In this document: piece after piece, positions 23,705 through 36,381 of the stretch
How positions within the stretch are numbered: the first letter of the stretch is position 1
Layout: the number at the start of each line of letters is the position of its first letter
Origin: Punica granatum
Taxonomy: Eukaryota > Streptophyta > Magnoliopsida > Myrtales > Lythraceae
NCBI RefSeq assembly: GCF_007655135.1
Contig: NC_045133.1
Location: 27,191,845-27,255,844, forward strand
DNA length: 64,000 nt
Direction of reading: 5' to 3'
Made by a program: the position numbers and the translations under genes
Notes under the pieces: generated by a model
Seen by the model: the letters and a program-made list of their open reading frames with translations, nothing else
Told to the model about the DNA's origin: nothing
Databases searched by the model: none

Positions 23705-25440
23705 GGGAGATTTTAAGGTGCAATCATCAAAAGTGTGCATTTTACTAAAAATTTAGGTGAAGTTATCTCGAAATTCTTGATGCATTTTGCTAAAAACTTA
23801 AGCGGAGTTATCCCGACTGAATTAGTTGAGTTCATTAGGTTCTAGATATCAGACTGAATTAGTTGGGTTCATTAGATATCAGACTGAATTAGTTGGGTTC
23901 ATTAGATATCAGACTGAATTAGTTGGGTTCATTAGGTTTCTAGACATCATATTTTACATCGAAAAATTGGGCTTCGAAAAATTGGGTTTTCGGATATTAT
24001 GATTCATATCGAGAATTCTTTTGGATACTAGGATACTAGGTTCATATCGAAAAAAAACAAAATTCTTTTGGATACAAAATTCTTTTGGATACTAGGTTCA
24101 TATCGAAAAAAAACAAAGTTATCTTAAAATTCTTGTCGGATTCATTGATCTTCCAGATATTAGGATTAGGATTCGTACCGAAAAATTAAGATAATATCGT
24201 ACCGAAAAATGAAGTTATCTTATCTTGAAATTCTTATAATTGATTTCAAAACTCTTGTTGGGTTCATTGAACAATATCTTCGTACCGAAAAATGAAGTTA
24301 TCTTGAAATTCTTATAATTGATTTCAAAATTCTGGTTGGATTAATTGAGTTTTCAGATATCATGGTTCACATTTAAAAATAAAATTATCTCGAACTTATT
24401 GGGTGCATTGAGCTTTCAAATATCATGAGTCACATTGAATAGGGTTCGCACTCAAAAATGAAGGAGTCACATTGAACATGGTTCACACTGAAAAATGAAG
24501 TTATCTCGAAATTCTTATAATTGAAGATGGTATGATCTACTCGAGTAGAAAAAATGAAGTTATATCAAAATTCTTATAATTAATTATGGTATGGTGTACA
24601 CTGAAAAATGAAGTTATCTCGAAATTCTTATAATTGATGATGATATGATATACTATAGTAAAAGTTTAAGTGAAATTATCTGGAAGTTCTTGTAATTTAT
24701 TAAAATTATATTAAAATTTTAAGTGAAATTATCTCGAAATTCTTGTAATTTACTAAAATTATAAGTAAATCCTCAATAATTAATGATGGTATGATGTACT
24801 CAAGTAGTAAAATTAGCAGGGGTTACAGTAAATAGGATTCACATTGGAAAATGAAGTTATATCGAAATTCTTATAATTGATGATGGTATGATCTACTCAA
24901 GTAAAAAAATGAAGTTATTTCGAAATTCTTATAATTGATGATGGTATGATATATTGTAGTAAAAGTTTAAGTGAAGTTATCTCGAAATTCTTGTAATTTA
25001 CTAAAATTATATTAAAAATTTAAGTGAAGTTATCTTGAAATTCTTGTAATTTACTAAAATTATAAGTAAACCCTCAATAGTTCTTTGCTACGAACTATAC
25101 CGGTAAAATTCAAGTAGTTTACTAAGTGAAATTATCTAGAAATTCTTGTAATTTACTAAAATTATAAGTAAAAACTCTTCAAAAATCGTATATTTTACTC
25201 CAAATGTAAATAATTTACATACAATTTAAATAATTTATTCGAATTAATCTTTTAAAATACGTGTAACTTATTCAAAAGAGTTATTTTATTCTAACTTTTA
25301 GTAATTTACTTATATGTAAATGGTGCAATCACTTCCAAAGTGATTGCATCTTAGGGAAGAAATTATTTTACTACAAACTTTTGTAATTTACTTGTATATA
25401 TGGTGTAATCACTTTCAAAGTGATTGCATTTTAGACCACC
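23705..25440. repeat. AT-rich tandem repeat block with inverted ends
   Basis: The block is made of diverged copies of a unit containing GAAGTTATCTCGAAATTCTT followed by ATAATTGATGATGGTATGAT. There is also a local 30-bp array at about 23820-23950 (ATTAGTTGGGTTCATTAGATA). The right end holds two palindromes, GCAATCACTT-CCAA-AGTGATTGC (about 25325-25347) and a relative at about 25403-25428. The left end (about 23718) has a related AAGGTGCAATCA ... GTGTGCATTTTA in inverted orientation. It has no coding capacity. It may be a non-autonomous element filled with tandem repeats, but this is unproven. Confidence 0.55.
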
Positions 25441-26148
25441 TCATATATGTATATACATACTTATCGATCCCACTAATTGCACTAATCCAATAATCATATC
25501 AGATAATTGTATTTGGAGAATAATTAGATTTTATTTGGATAAATAAGAAATTAATTAGATTTTAATTAGAAGTAAACTGTAAGGAAATATATTAATAATT
25601 ATGCTTATATATTAAGAAAGGGAGAAAAGGAGTGTAGTGCATAAAGGAGAAATAAGGTGGTGGTGGGTGATAGAGGTTTTACCCCTTAGCTATCAGTTTC
25701 ACGAAGCTACATATGCTCTAGAGAGTCATGCTAACGTCCGGTACGTCTTTCCATTTGCCAGTCACATACAAGAGAGAAGGAAAAACGATCGGAACCTAAT
25801 TTGGCATTTTACACAAAATCAAACTATAGCTAGAAACTGATAATTACACACTATTTGTAATATGCACATCACTGCACACAAAGTGTCAAATATGCACATC
25901 ACTGCACGCAGCATTGTCAAATATTATGCATTGCAATGCATGCATGAAAATCAGACTTCGTCTTCAAATTTCAAAAGCTTCATTCTCTAGGTGAAATAAA
26001 TCAACATATATATATATATATATATGCATGCGGAGACATACTATATTTATAGAATCCATTTATATATAGTTCTCTTTGAAAGCAACAAAATCATCATTCA
26101 ATATAGAAACAAAACGTCGTCAAAATCAGTGAGGCATGGCTGTATCAG
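25441..26148. other. Spacer upstream of 2S albumin gene 4
   Basis: AT-rich, with a TA microsatellite near 26007-26024. One direct repeat (ATATGCACATCACTGCAC) occurs twice at about 25861-25908. No gene is seen. Confidence 0.4.
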
Positions 26149-26295
26149 CATGCACATGCAAGCCCCTAACGTGGCCGTCCCAGTCCCCCGATCTCCGCCA
26201 CGCATCGCGACCCCTGCGCCGGCCACCACCAGACCCACAACACCATTCCCAGCTACACGTATTCCACATGCAAGCCCTCCAAGTTCCCTATAAAA
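26149..26295 (+). promoter_or_regulatory. RY elements plus TATA box, 2S albumin gene 4
   Basis: Two RY motifs stand back to back (CATGCACATGCA, 26149-26160). A third, CATGCA, is at 26267-26272, and TATAAAA follows at 26289-26295. The ATG is at 26422. This is the strongest RY signature in the cluster. Confidence 0.7.
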
Positions 26296-26421
26296 GTATG
26301 CGTATACCCACCACCACCTTCACATCTCCATAGAAAGCAGCCATCACCCCTGTTCTCTCTCACCTCCCGGCCGGCTCCACATACAGATTTAGCTTTGTTA
26401 ACCTCCCTTCGATAACTTGCA

Positions 26422-26910
26422 ATGGCCAGGCGGCTTGCGGTCCTGGCAGCGGTGTTTGTGGCCATGTTCATGGTGGCCTCGGCCTACAAGACCACCGTGA
26501 CCACGATGGTGCTGGAAGACAACGATGACGAAAACCAGTCCCGCCGAGGAGGCCGTCAGCAGTGCCGGGAGCAAATCCAGAGGCAGCAGCAGCTTTTCCA
26601 CTGCCAGCAGGTCCTGACCCGGGGGGGCAGGTACATTGTGCTTGGCATGCGCGGGGCTGAAGATTCTAACCCCGAGTCGCTCCAGCAGTGCTGCCAGCAG
26701 CTGAGGCAGGTGGAGGAGCAGTGCAGGTGCCAGGGGATCGAGGAGATCGTGCAGATTCAGCAGCAGCAGGGTAGGCTCCAAGGGCAGAGGCTGAGGGAGG
26801 TGATCCAGACGGCTGAGAACCTGCCGAACATGTGCAGGCTCAGCCCTCAACGCTGCAGCGTCAGCGTCCGCGGCGGCAGCGGTGGTGGCTACACCGAACT
26901 CGACTCCTAG
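26422..26910 (+). CDS. 2S albumin seed storage protein, gene 4 (intronless)
   Basis: A single uninterrupted frame of 162 aa. The signal peptide MARRLAVLAAVFVAMFMVASA precedes an acidic propeptide (LEDNDDEN). The small chain is QQCREQIQRQQQLFHC. A loop with RGGRYIVLGMRG follows, then the large chain with CC, CRC and the two final cysteines (NMC and QRC). All eight canonical cysteines are present and there are no extra ones. The glutamine-rich large chain (EIVQIQQQQGRLQGQ) resembles many eudicot 2S albumins and gene 5. Genes 1-3 have an intron at the CxC motif, but here the frame runs through it. The gene either lost the intron or never had it. The RY promoter and 3' hairpin are kept, so it is probably expressed in seeds. 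Confidence 0.95.
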   Translation: MARRLAVLAAVFVAMFMVASAYKTTVTTMVLEDNDDENQSRRGGRQQCREQIQRQQQLFHCQQVLTRGGRYIVLGMRGAEDSNPESLQQCCQQLRQVEEQCRCQGIEEIVQIQQQQGRLQGQRLREVIQTAENLPNMCRLSPQRCSVSVRGGSGGGYTELDS

Positions 26911-27090
26911 AGAGCGAGATTGCCTGAGAATTGAGAAACCGCATGCTGCATGTGCATGCATGGGTGCAATGACTAGGTAGTAATAGCCAGGGATCAGGGA
27001 AGGAATCTATGAATATGTTAAGCATGTAATAAAGGGTTTCACATCTCTCACTAATGTAAGCCCAACGATGATGATATCAAGAGATCGACC

Positions 27091-27106
27091 GCACATTAGC
27101 ATGTGC
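27091..27106 (+). promoter_or_regulatory. Conserved 3' hairpin, 2S albumin gene 4
   Basis: GCACAT-TAGC-ATGTGC forms a perfect 6-bp stem 180 bases after the stop. Compared with gene 3, the outer pair is G-C instead of C-G and the inner T-G pair is T-A. Both sides changed while pairing was kept. Confidence 0.6.
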
Positions 27107-29048
27107 TTAAGTAATTACATATCTATATATATAGAAATAGAAGTATCGGAGGTCTGTTTTGCTAGCATAATGTTCATATCCCATATGTTATCTATCTAAT
27201 ATACTAACATGTAATTTCACCCAATAAAATATTAACATATATAATTAACGACGACCCATGTGACATGCATGGAGCGGGAAACGCAGCTAGTACTTCAGGG
27301 ACATTATATGCTCCAACAATGTACAATCTTATTTTTCTCACGTTAATGGGTTGTAATTTAACCGTCTAAAAGATGACTGTACAAAAAAGTACAAAAAAGT
27401 GATCGCAGTATATAGACTTTTTTGGGGAAATAATGTATGTTGCATAGATAGTCATGGAATTAACTATGTCCACTCTTATCAAAAATGTGAAAATGTGGCA
27501 TAGACAGTTCACATCACGGCGGGGTTGCATCACGAAAAGTTAGGGTTACATCGTGCACCTGTGTGAGATTACAGCCAAAAAAGAAAAAAAAGAAAAAGAA
27601 AAAGGAAGGCTACAGCATGCATGTTAAGTTACAATGTTCCTTATGTAATTACATCACAGTACGACTATCGGGAAAACTTTAGTTGCAATTACCAGTTATC
27701 TATCTATGTATTCAGCTAAAAGAGAGACACGTAAAAGAGGTTGAATAGCACATAAAAGAAATGGAATCGCTAAAAGAGATATATAAAAGAGATACATAAA
27801 AGAGAGTTTCATGTAACCGAAAAAAAAAAGGGCCGAAAAAAAAAGAGAGAATTTCAAAGGGGAATTTTTTTTTTAATCATGTGATATTATAAGTTAATTT
27901 CTAATAAAAATATTAACTTCATATTTCTTTTTTCTACATTAAAAAAACAAATGGTTAGATGGTGAAGTATATATAATAAAAAAAAATTAGATTATAAAAC
28001 CTTTAAGAGCGATATGCCGTTATACTAGACTCATGGTTTCCTTGCATTAAAAAAAAAGATATGTCCTTATTCTTTACATATTTATATTATATTTCTATCA
28101 ATAAATTTTCATACACAATAATACAAACACTGTTTTTTTATAAGAATGGCAAACTTTATTAATAAATTTAAAATTACATCAATGGGAGGATAATACAAAG
28201 ACCTAACCAGAACATAATCGGAACTCTGGACAACAACAATCACCTCCCATAAACAAAAGGGATTACAAAGCACAATAATACAAATACTTGAATATATACT
28301 TTAAGAATTTTAGTACCTTTTCAATTAAAAATAAATTTTTCAAAAAATAATATGTTATATTCCTTTTCGGCAGACTTTGTTCATATTTTTTCAAGGCATA
28401 TTACGTACAAATAAACATTTTCAATTTTTCTAATTTTATTAGGGTTAATCTACATTTTTAATTTTATTAGTTATAAGAATTTATATTTCATTGTATTAAA
28501 TTCATAGATATCCCTTATAATAAAAAATAATATATATGAATTTACAAAATTAGCCTCTAACTTCTCTTAATCTAAAGGTCATTATTTTTTACATGGACAT
28601 TTTTGGGATAAGGAAAGTTAAACAAATTACTTTTCAATTCTCCGATATAAATAGATATAAAAGATTACCTTTTTTTTTCAGTTATAAAGATGGACGTTCA
28701 AGCTTAACAAAAAAAAATCAAATGAGAAATAAAGGGATACGAATAATTCTGTTAATGAAAATCGAACCTAAAACCTTCGTGGGCCCTTGTTTCTTTCAGC
28801 CCTATTTTATTCGATGTTCTGAAAATTTGTCCCACTTTTGTTTTTTTGGTTATTGTTGAATGTGTAAAAGTTTGATCCATCAAAATAGGGGCAGCCTCTG
28901 ACCACTTGGAGAGTGAAACTCTCTAACAACACGAATGTCCCCTTACAAATACCACCACGATCTAATTTCCTCACTCTCCAAAACACATAATATTATTTCA
29001 CTCTGTAAACCTTACGTTTGATATAGTATTCATTTGACTGAACTGGAC
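27107..29048. other. Spacer between 2S albumin genes 4 and 5
   Basis: AT-rich, with purine-rich microsatellite-like DNA near 27570-27850 and a retroposed LINE tail at 28131-28270. No gene is recognised. The 190 bases before gene 5 have no CATGCA. Confidence 0.4.
28131..28270 (-). mobile_element. 5'-truncated LINE 3' end with target-site duplication
   Basis: About 140 bp flanked by 17-base direct repeats CACAATAATACAAACAC (28114-28130) and CACAATAATACAAATAC (28271-28287), which differ at one base. On the minus strand it ends with ATTAATAAAGTTTGCC, ATTCTT and an A-run. This is the look of a plant L1 tail inserted by target-primed reverse transcription. No coding part remains. Confidence 0.7.
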
Positions 29049-29594
29049 ATGGCGAGCTCTACATTCATCATCACGATCTTGGTGGCCATCCATCTCATGT
29101 TCGTTCCATCAATCTCGGCCTACCAAGGCACCACGACCTACGAGGACCATGATCAGCACCATTGCCACGACCAAATGCAACATCAATCATTGTCATATTG
29201 CAAACAGTTCCTAACACATGGAAGGTAAATAATATGAGTGCTTATTAATCAGAATAAGTTATGACTTTCTTTTTATGCTATACCATGCTGTACCATTAAC
29301 GATTCAAATTGATCAAGTTTTCAAACGTCACATAGCAAGTACATCGTGCTGCAAACCCGCCTAGGGGTGATGGATCGACCCGAGCAGCAGCTGCAGGAGT
29401 GCTGCGGGCAGCTGAGGCAGGTGGACGAGAGCTGCAGGTGCAAGGGATTGAGGCATATCGTGCAGGAGCAGGCCAAGAAGGGAGAGCTGCCCCGCAAGGA
29501 GATGCACAAGTTCGTGATGAGGGCTGAGAACTTGCCCGAGATGTGCAGCCTCGCTCACCACCGGTGCCACATCGGGTTAGGAGGAAACTACTAG
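29049..29594 (+). CDS. 2S albumin-like protein, gene 5
   Basis: Two exons, 29049-29224 and 29336-29594, give 144 aa, the shortest of the cluster. The phase-2 intron (donor AG|GTAAAT, acceptor CATAG|C) lies in the loop between small and large chains, not in the CxC motif as in genes 1-3. The signal peptide is MASSTFIITILVAIHLMFVPSISA. The small chain HHCHDQMQHQSLSYCKQFL has two cysteines. The large chain has CC (QECCGQLRQVDE), CRC, EMC and RC, so all eight canonical cysteines are present. The acidic propeptide is reduced to TTTYEDHDQ. The loop (KYIVLQTRLGV) is closest to gene 4. The upstream 190 bases lack CATGCA and no 3' hairpin follows, so its regulation may differ from the others. Storage, defence or another role cannot be told from sequence. 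Confidence 0.9.
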
Positions 29595-31154
29595 GCAGAA
29601 ACAGAGGCACAAACAATTGCTGGATTAATCTCATTTGAGTCCTTGAGGAAAATATATATGCGCAATAAGCTCGCTCCATTTTTGGTTGTTTCATTTCAGT
29701 AGCTGGAAGAAGCAGAATATGGAATATAGTATAATGAGTTTTGGGTGATACCGGCTGAACTTTTTCGGCATGGTTGTGAGATTGATTATGGCATTGTGCA
29801 TTTGAGGATTCAATAAACTTTTAAGAATCTTTATCTTCTCGATCAATCAGGATCAGTTCCGAGGCACCTGCAGGATGAAACAGAGCAAACGCACACGATA
29901 GCATGCATGGACATGGACTTGACTACTTTGATCCCTAATGGTCCAGTTCTGAATCTCTGTTGACATAGATTCTGGAATTGAAACCGATAAGCCATTTCCA
30001 TTGTTAAAACACGAGTATGTCATCCTCTCACCTTATGTTATCTATTACATGACGATCAGTCACAGTCCAAATTCAGTTCACATTACAGGGCTCTTGAATA
30101 TTACCCTAATTCTTCCTGATCTACTCCAATCACCATTCACTATTCTCAAAGAGAGAGATCCGAATTCCCCATGATACATCATGTACTCAGTTCCAAGTAC
30201 TGTTAGCACATGTCGTACCGGTGTATTAGACCATCTGCTAAGAAAATACCCGTCTCAGTAAAGCAGTGGCGGCCAGACGGAGTCCTTAGTGATCGTCAGC
30301 TGTGAAATGAAAATGATACATTAGAAAGCTTATCTGCCTTCATACAATTGAGAACATGAAGCTTCATGGAGGTCGATATCCGCCAATGAAGACCCGCGCA
30401 ACCTAATGATATCCTATCAAATCACACACGGCCAAACACTGCTACCATACCCCTAGCATTCCTATACATTATGTAGAGCAGTTAACAGGTGCTTGGAAAA
30501 CTCTTAAGCCTGCTGGACTGCCCCAGGCTGAGGGGTTGCATGCCAAGATCGGTGGTGGAGTTGGGCAACTGCCGACCAGAGGTTGCCCTTCGAGTCAGCC
30601 GATCACAACCAGTTAAAAGGCAAGCTAATATTGGCTGGGAAAGTCACCAGCAGAGGCGGATTACACCATCTGGCTCGGATGAATGAGAGGTGCATCGCTT
30701 GTGAGCATCAAAGAATGGGAAGCTGTATCATGACTGATGAGCCACCAACCGTAATAAGCTTTATGCAGGGCATGAGCCAATTGCATAAAGCTCCAAACTC
30801 CAATTCAACCACACATTCCTCGTATATGCCATTGCCCGTACATTAACTATGGACAGGAACTAATCGCGAACATATCAGTTTTCACTTAAGACAAATGCAA
30901 GAATCTCAACGCCCCAGCGATATCAGCAGAGTAACAACACATCAAAATAGTAGACCAGGTAATGGATATCACATAGACAGATGCACATACATGGAAAGAG
31001 AGCTTTATTCAGGACTGCTTAATATCATTCACCATAATGCTGAAGAGTCTACAAACTCATTCATATTGATCCAACTCACAACCGAAAATAAACCAAGCAT
31101 AACCAACCTACGACCTGACACGGACTCGGTCAGCTTACAATCCATCAGATAGAC
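29595..31154. other. Spacer between 2S albumin gene 5 and polyubiquitin
   Basis: Several short frames (30489-30686, 30583-30846, 30895-31152) lack recognisable motifs. The last 150-200 bases are probably the 3' untranslated region of the polyubiquitin gene. Confidence 0.4.
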
Positions 31155-33049
<1,895 letters not shown>

Positions 33050-33148
33050 CTTGAAGAGATTTGAAGGAGCTTCAGAGATTGTCGGGAGAAAGAAGAGATT
33101 TTGATTTTACTTTGTATTCGATGAACAAGAACTCGGCCGAGCCCCCCA

Positions 33149-33155
33149 TTTTATA
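33149..33155 (-). promoter_or_regulatory. TATA box of the polyubiquitin gene
   Basis: TATAAAA on the minus strand, about 100 bases before the leader intron donor. A CACGTG core (G-box) lies upstream near 33323-33328. Confidence 0.65.
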
Positions 33156-33398
33156 GCACGGGATGCCACCTCAAATTACGTAGGTTTCTATCCTCGCCCT
33201 TGCCAACACTCCAAGATAATGTTCTCCCTGGGGGCGTTTCCGGTAAATCAGGCAAATGGTTAGGCCCACGCGCTTTTCTGGAGAGTGCGCGAAGGCGCGA
33301 GACAGTTTGGTCGCGGACGGCCCACGTGCATTTGGTTGCCAAAGGAGACGAGAATTTAGGTTGCCGTTTGCGTTGGGTAAACGTCACCTGTCGACTGT

Positions 33399-33690
33399 CG
33401 GTTTTCTAATTTTCTTAGGCCAATAATTAATTTCCAGGCCACATATATATTTTTAATTTGATTAGGTCATATTTAGTATTCGATTGGCAAAAAAAGAAAA
33501 AAAAAGGAATTAAATTAAAAAGATTCAATCATCGTCAATCGACCTGTTTTTCTAATTTTCTTGGGCCACTAATTAATTTCATGCACATATGTATTTTATA
33601 ATTTGATTAGGTCATATTTAATATTTATATTTAATAGCTGGCGAAAAAAGGAATTAAATTTAAAAAATTAAATCATCGTCAACGTCATTG
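33399..33690. repeat. Tandem duplication, unit about 145 bp
   Basis: The block starting TTTTCTAATTTTCTTAGGCC (about 33401) recurs from about 33546 (TTTCTAATTTTCTTGGGCC). Both contain TTTGATTAGGTCATATTTA and end near AAATCATCGTCAA. It is AT-rich and non-coding. Confidence 0.7.
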
Positions 33691-34099
33691 TTAGTTTCCT
33701 TCTGCCTTTGGGGCAAAGATACTTTCCCTTGTTTTGCTTAGTTGGCTTTGAATCTTCAGTCTCTTGATTTTGATCCACACACATAAACATTAGCAAAGAC
33801 GGACAACTTGCATAGTTGATCAAACAAACTTCAAAACCATCAACAATTGATTAGTTTAACCAGTTGAGCCGAAAGGGGCATCTTAGTTATATTTGGTATG
33901 TAAGAGAGCGCAAACCACTTGTCCAAAAAAAAAAATTGCAAGTTACATCGGTCTTTTACTCGATATTATTGTAATAATAATATGATGATATGATAGATTC
34001 ACGATGCATATAGGAAATGTTACATTTTATAATTTTCACTTTCATATACAGGATCAATATCAAAGATTCTTCTCAACCGCACAAATAGATCGAACATGA

Positions 34100-35065
34100 T
34101 ATAAAATACCCACTTGGGCCTACATGGACTTGAGCTCATCTGCAACCCAAAAGCTTAAGCTAATAGGTTACTGGACCCAAATCTCATATAAGCTTGTGGT
34201 TTCTTTCTCAATTTTTCGATGTGGGATAACGTATCTCAACACCTGTCCTCACGTGGCAACGTGTGGTCCAACACGTGCCACGTGCCTTAAACACCCACCC
34301 TTAACAACTGACCCGAGCCGGGCATCCTCTTCCGTGCTCGGGCAAGGGGGGACAAATACCAAACTAGCCTCGAGCTCCACACTCGGGCCTAACTAGAGGT
34401 GCACATTTAGATACCTCGGAACTGGACCGGACCACTCTTGGGCCTGATTAACAGGAGGCGCACTCTTGGCTACCTCGAAATCGAATCTGACGTGGTGTGA
34501 GCCCACATGAGCGGGCGGAAGTATAACCCGCTCTGATACCATATTAAATTTCCATTGGGCTTATACGGGCTCGGGCCCATATTCACTTAAAAGCTCAAGC
34601 TGATAAGTGGTGGTACCCAAGTCTCGTATAAACCCATGGATATTCTTTTTCTTTTCCGATGTGGGATTTATCCCATTTTTACTCCTCAACACCCGCCCTC
34701 ACGTGCAACGTATGGTCTATTTCTGCCTACACGTTGTCACGTGCCCTTAAACACCCGCCCTCAACAATTGACCTCGAGCCGGGCTCTTCTTCCGTGCTCG
34801 GACAAGGGGGGGACTAACACGAGGCATACACTTTGGCTGCACTCGACATACTGGGCCTGGCGTGGTGTGAGTCCATGCGCATACGCGCGTAGGCATACGG
34901 AAGCATAACCCGCTCTGATACCATGTAAAATACTCACTTGGGCTTACATGGACTTGAACCCATCTGCAACCCAAAAACTTAAGCTAATAGGTTACTGTAT
35001 CCAAATCTCATATAAGCTTGTGGTTTCTTTCTCAATTTTTCGATGTGGGATAACGTATCTCAACA
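34100..35065 (-). mobile_element. Composite TRIM retrotransposon (LTR-internal-LTR-internal-LTR)
   Basis: There are three LTRs, at 34100-34241 (142 bp), 34542-34691 (150 bp) and 34924-35065 (142 bp). The outer two are nearly identical, with about eight differences; the middle one is much more diverged. On the minus strand the second and third LTRs are each followed directly by a primer site TGGTATCAGAGC (at 34541-34530 and 34923-34912). This sequence is complementary to the 3' end of initiator tRNA-Met. The purine-rich strings before the LTR starts fit polypurine tracts. The whole unit is flanked by the 5-bp direct repeat CATGA (34095-34099 and 35066-35070). With short LTRs, internal parts of 232-300 bp and no coding capacity, this is a TRIM. 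It must have been mobilised by enzymes of another element. Confidence 0.85.
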
Positions 35066-35070
35066 CATGA

Positions 35071-36381
35071 ACCACCTTCGAGTGGTAGGAAGATCATCGA
35101 TCTTTGGATTAGAAGACTCGAGAATAGCCATTCATTCCTTCCACTTGCTTGTAACCAACCACTTGGAATATCCATTTCTTGAGCCCAACGAGTGAACTAA
35201 AACAAAAGAAAACGGCAAAGCATATGTCAATTTGAATACGAATTATACAAATCCCAAAGCCCAATCATGGAGAAGTCGAGAGGAAAATGGGCTTTGGCAG
35301 GGGGAAGAAAGTTATCATGGGCTCGATCGAAGAGCCCAACTATATGGGCCTTAGATTTACTTCCTTGGACCAAGTTAGTGGCAATTCAGGGCCCAAACTC
35401 CCGCCATTGCCATTACAGACGCACATGATATGCTTCTCAGTCCACGCGGTCGCCTCGGCAGAAGCTGAAGTGGGAAGTTGACGTACATGATCGCGATCTA
35501 GCTCCGGCGACCTCCTGCCGTCGATCTCCGTTCCGGTGGACGTCTAACTGTAAGCGCCTTTCTCCATTCACCTCGACTGTCAGAGTTGAGAACCTGAGAT
35601 GTACTCTTTGATTTGGGATAGTTCGTGATCTTCTTAATGATGCCTGAGCAGCTGCAAATGATGCATTTTTGGGGGAACAATGTATAACTGATTGGATCGA
35701 TGTGATGTCCCTGCGCTATTCCTCCGCGAAATTTATCTTTCTTTCGTGGATCACGGAATTGGCAATTTGGCGTTGTCTGGTTTTGGTCTCATCTGCAATT
35801 TTGCTCACTGGAAGCTAACTTTCTGCGCCATTTTGTTTGCAAAGCGCTTGCTTGTATATGTAATCGAAATTTATTCTGAGGCATGGTTCTTGGATAAATT
35901 GTGAAGATGCTTCCTAGAGCTTCCTCGGACTCTCAACACAAGAGTATATAGTTCGGAGAAAATCTTTATCTTGCTTCCCGTGTTGCATTGTCTTGACCAT
36001 TTGATGAATGAAAAATTAGCTCTTCTTCTTGTTCTTTTTTTCTCCTCTGAGAAAAATTGCAGCTTGACTTAATCGATTTACCCCCTTTCCCCTCTTCGAT
36101 CTTTTCCACTAGCTGACTACTCGATTCCAAGTTGGTGGAAATCCTCAGTGTTACAATCACTGCTCGACTGTCCTGCATTGCCCAGCTGCAGTATTCAATT
36201 TGCTCCCTTTCTTCTGGTATTACCTCGATCTCCTTGGTCGAGTTACATTCTCGTTACTTACCATCTCTTTTTGTTTTGGAAAACATAGAGGAAAGTAGTT
36301 TTGGATCTTTATCTACCTGCAGGTTTAGTGGGCAGCACAACAGGTGGTGGCTTTGGGGACAATACAAGAACCTTGAGAAAC
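35071..36381 (+). other. Promoter and 5' leader of the TRAPPC3 gene
   Basis: No coding frame is convincing. A GC-richer block at about 35480-35550, followed by CTAACT|GTAAGC, looks like a leader exon with a splice donor. The acceptor CTGCAG|GTTTAG at about 36322 would bring the leader to the ATG at 36382. This leader intron is an inference. Confidence 0.4.
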
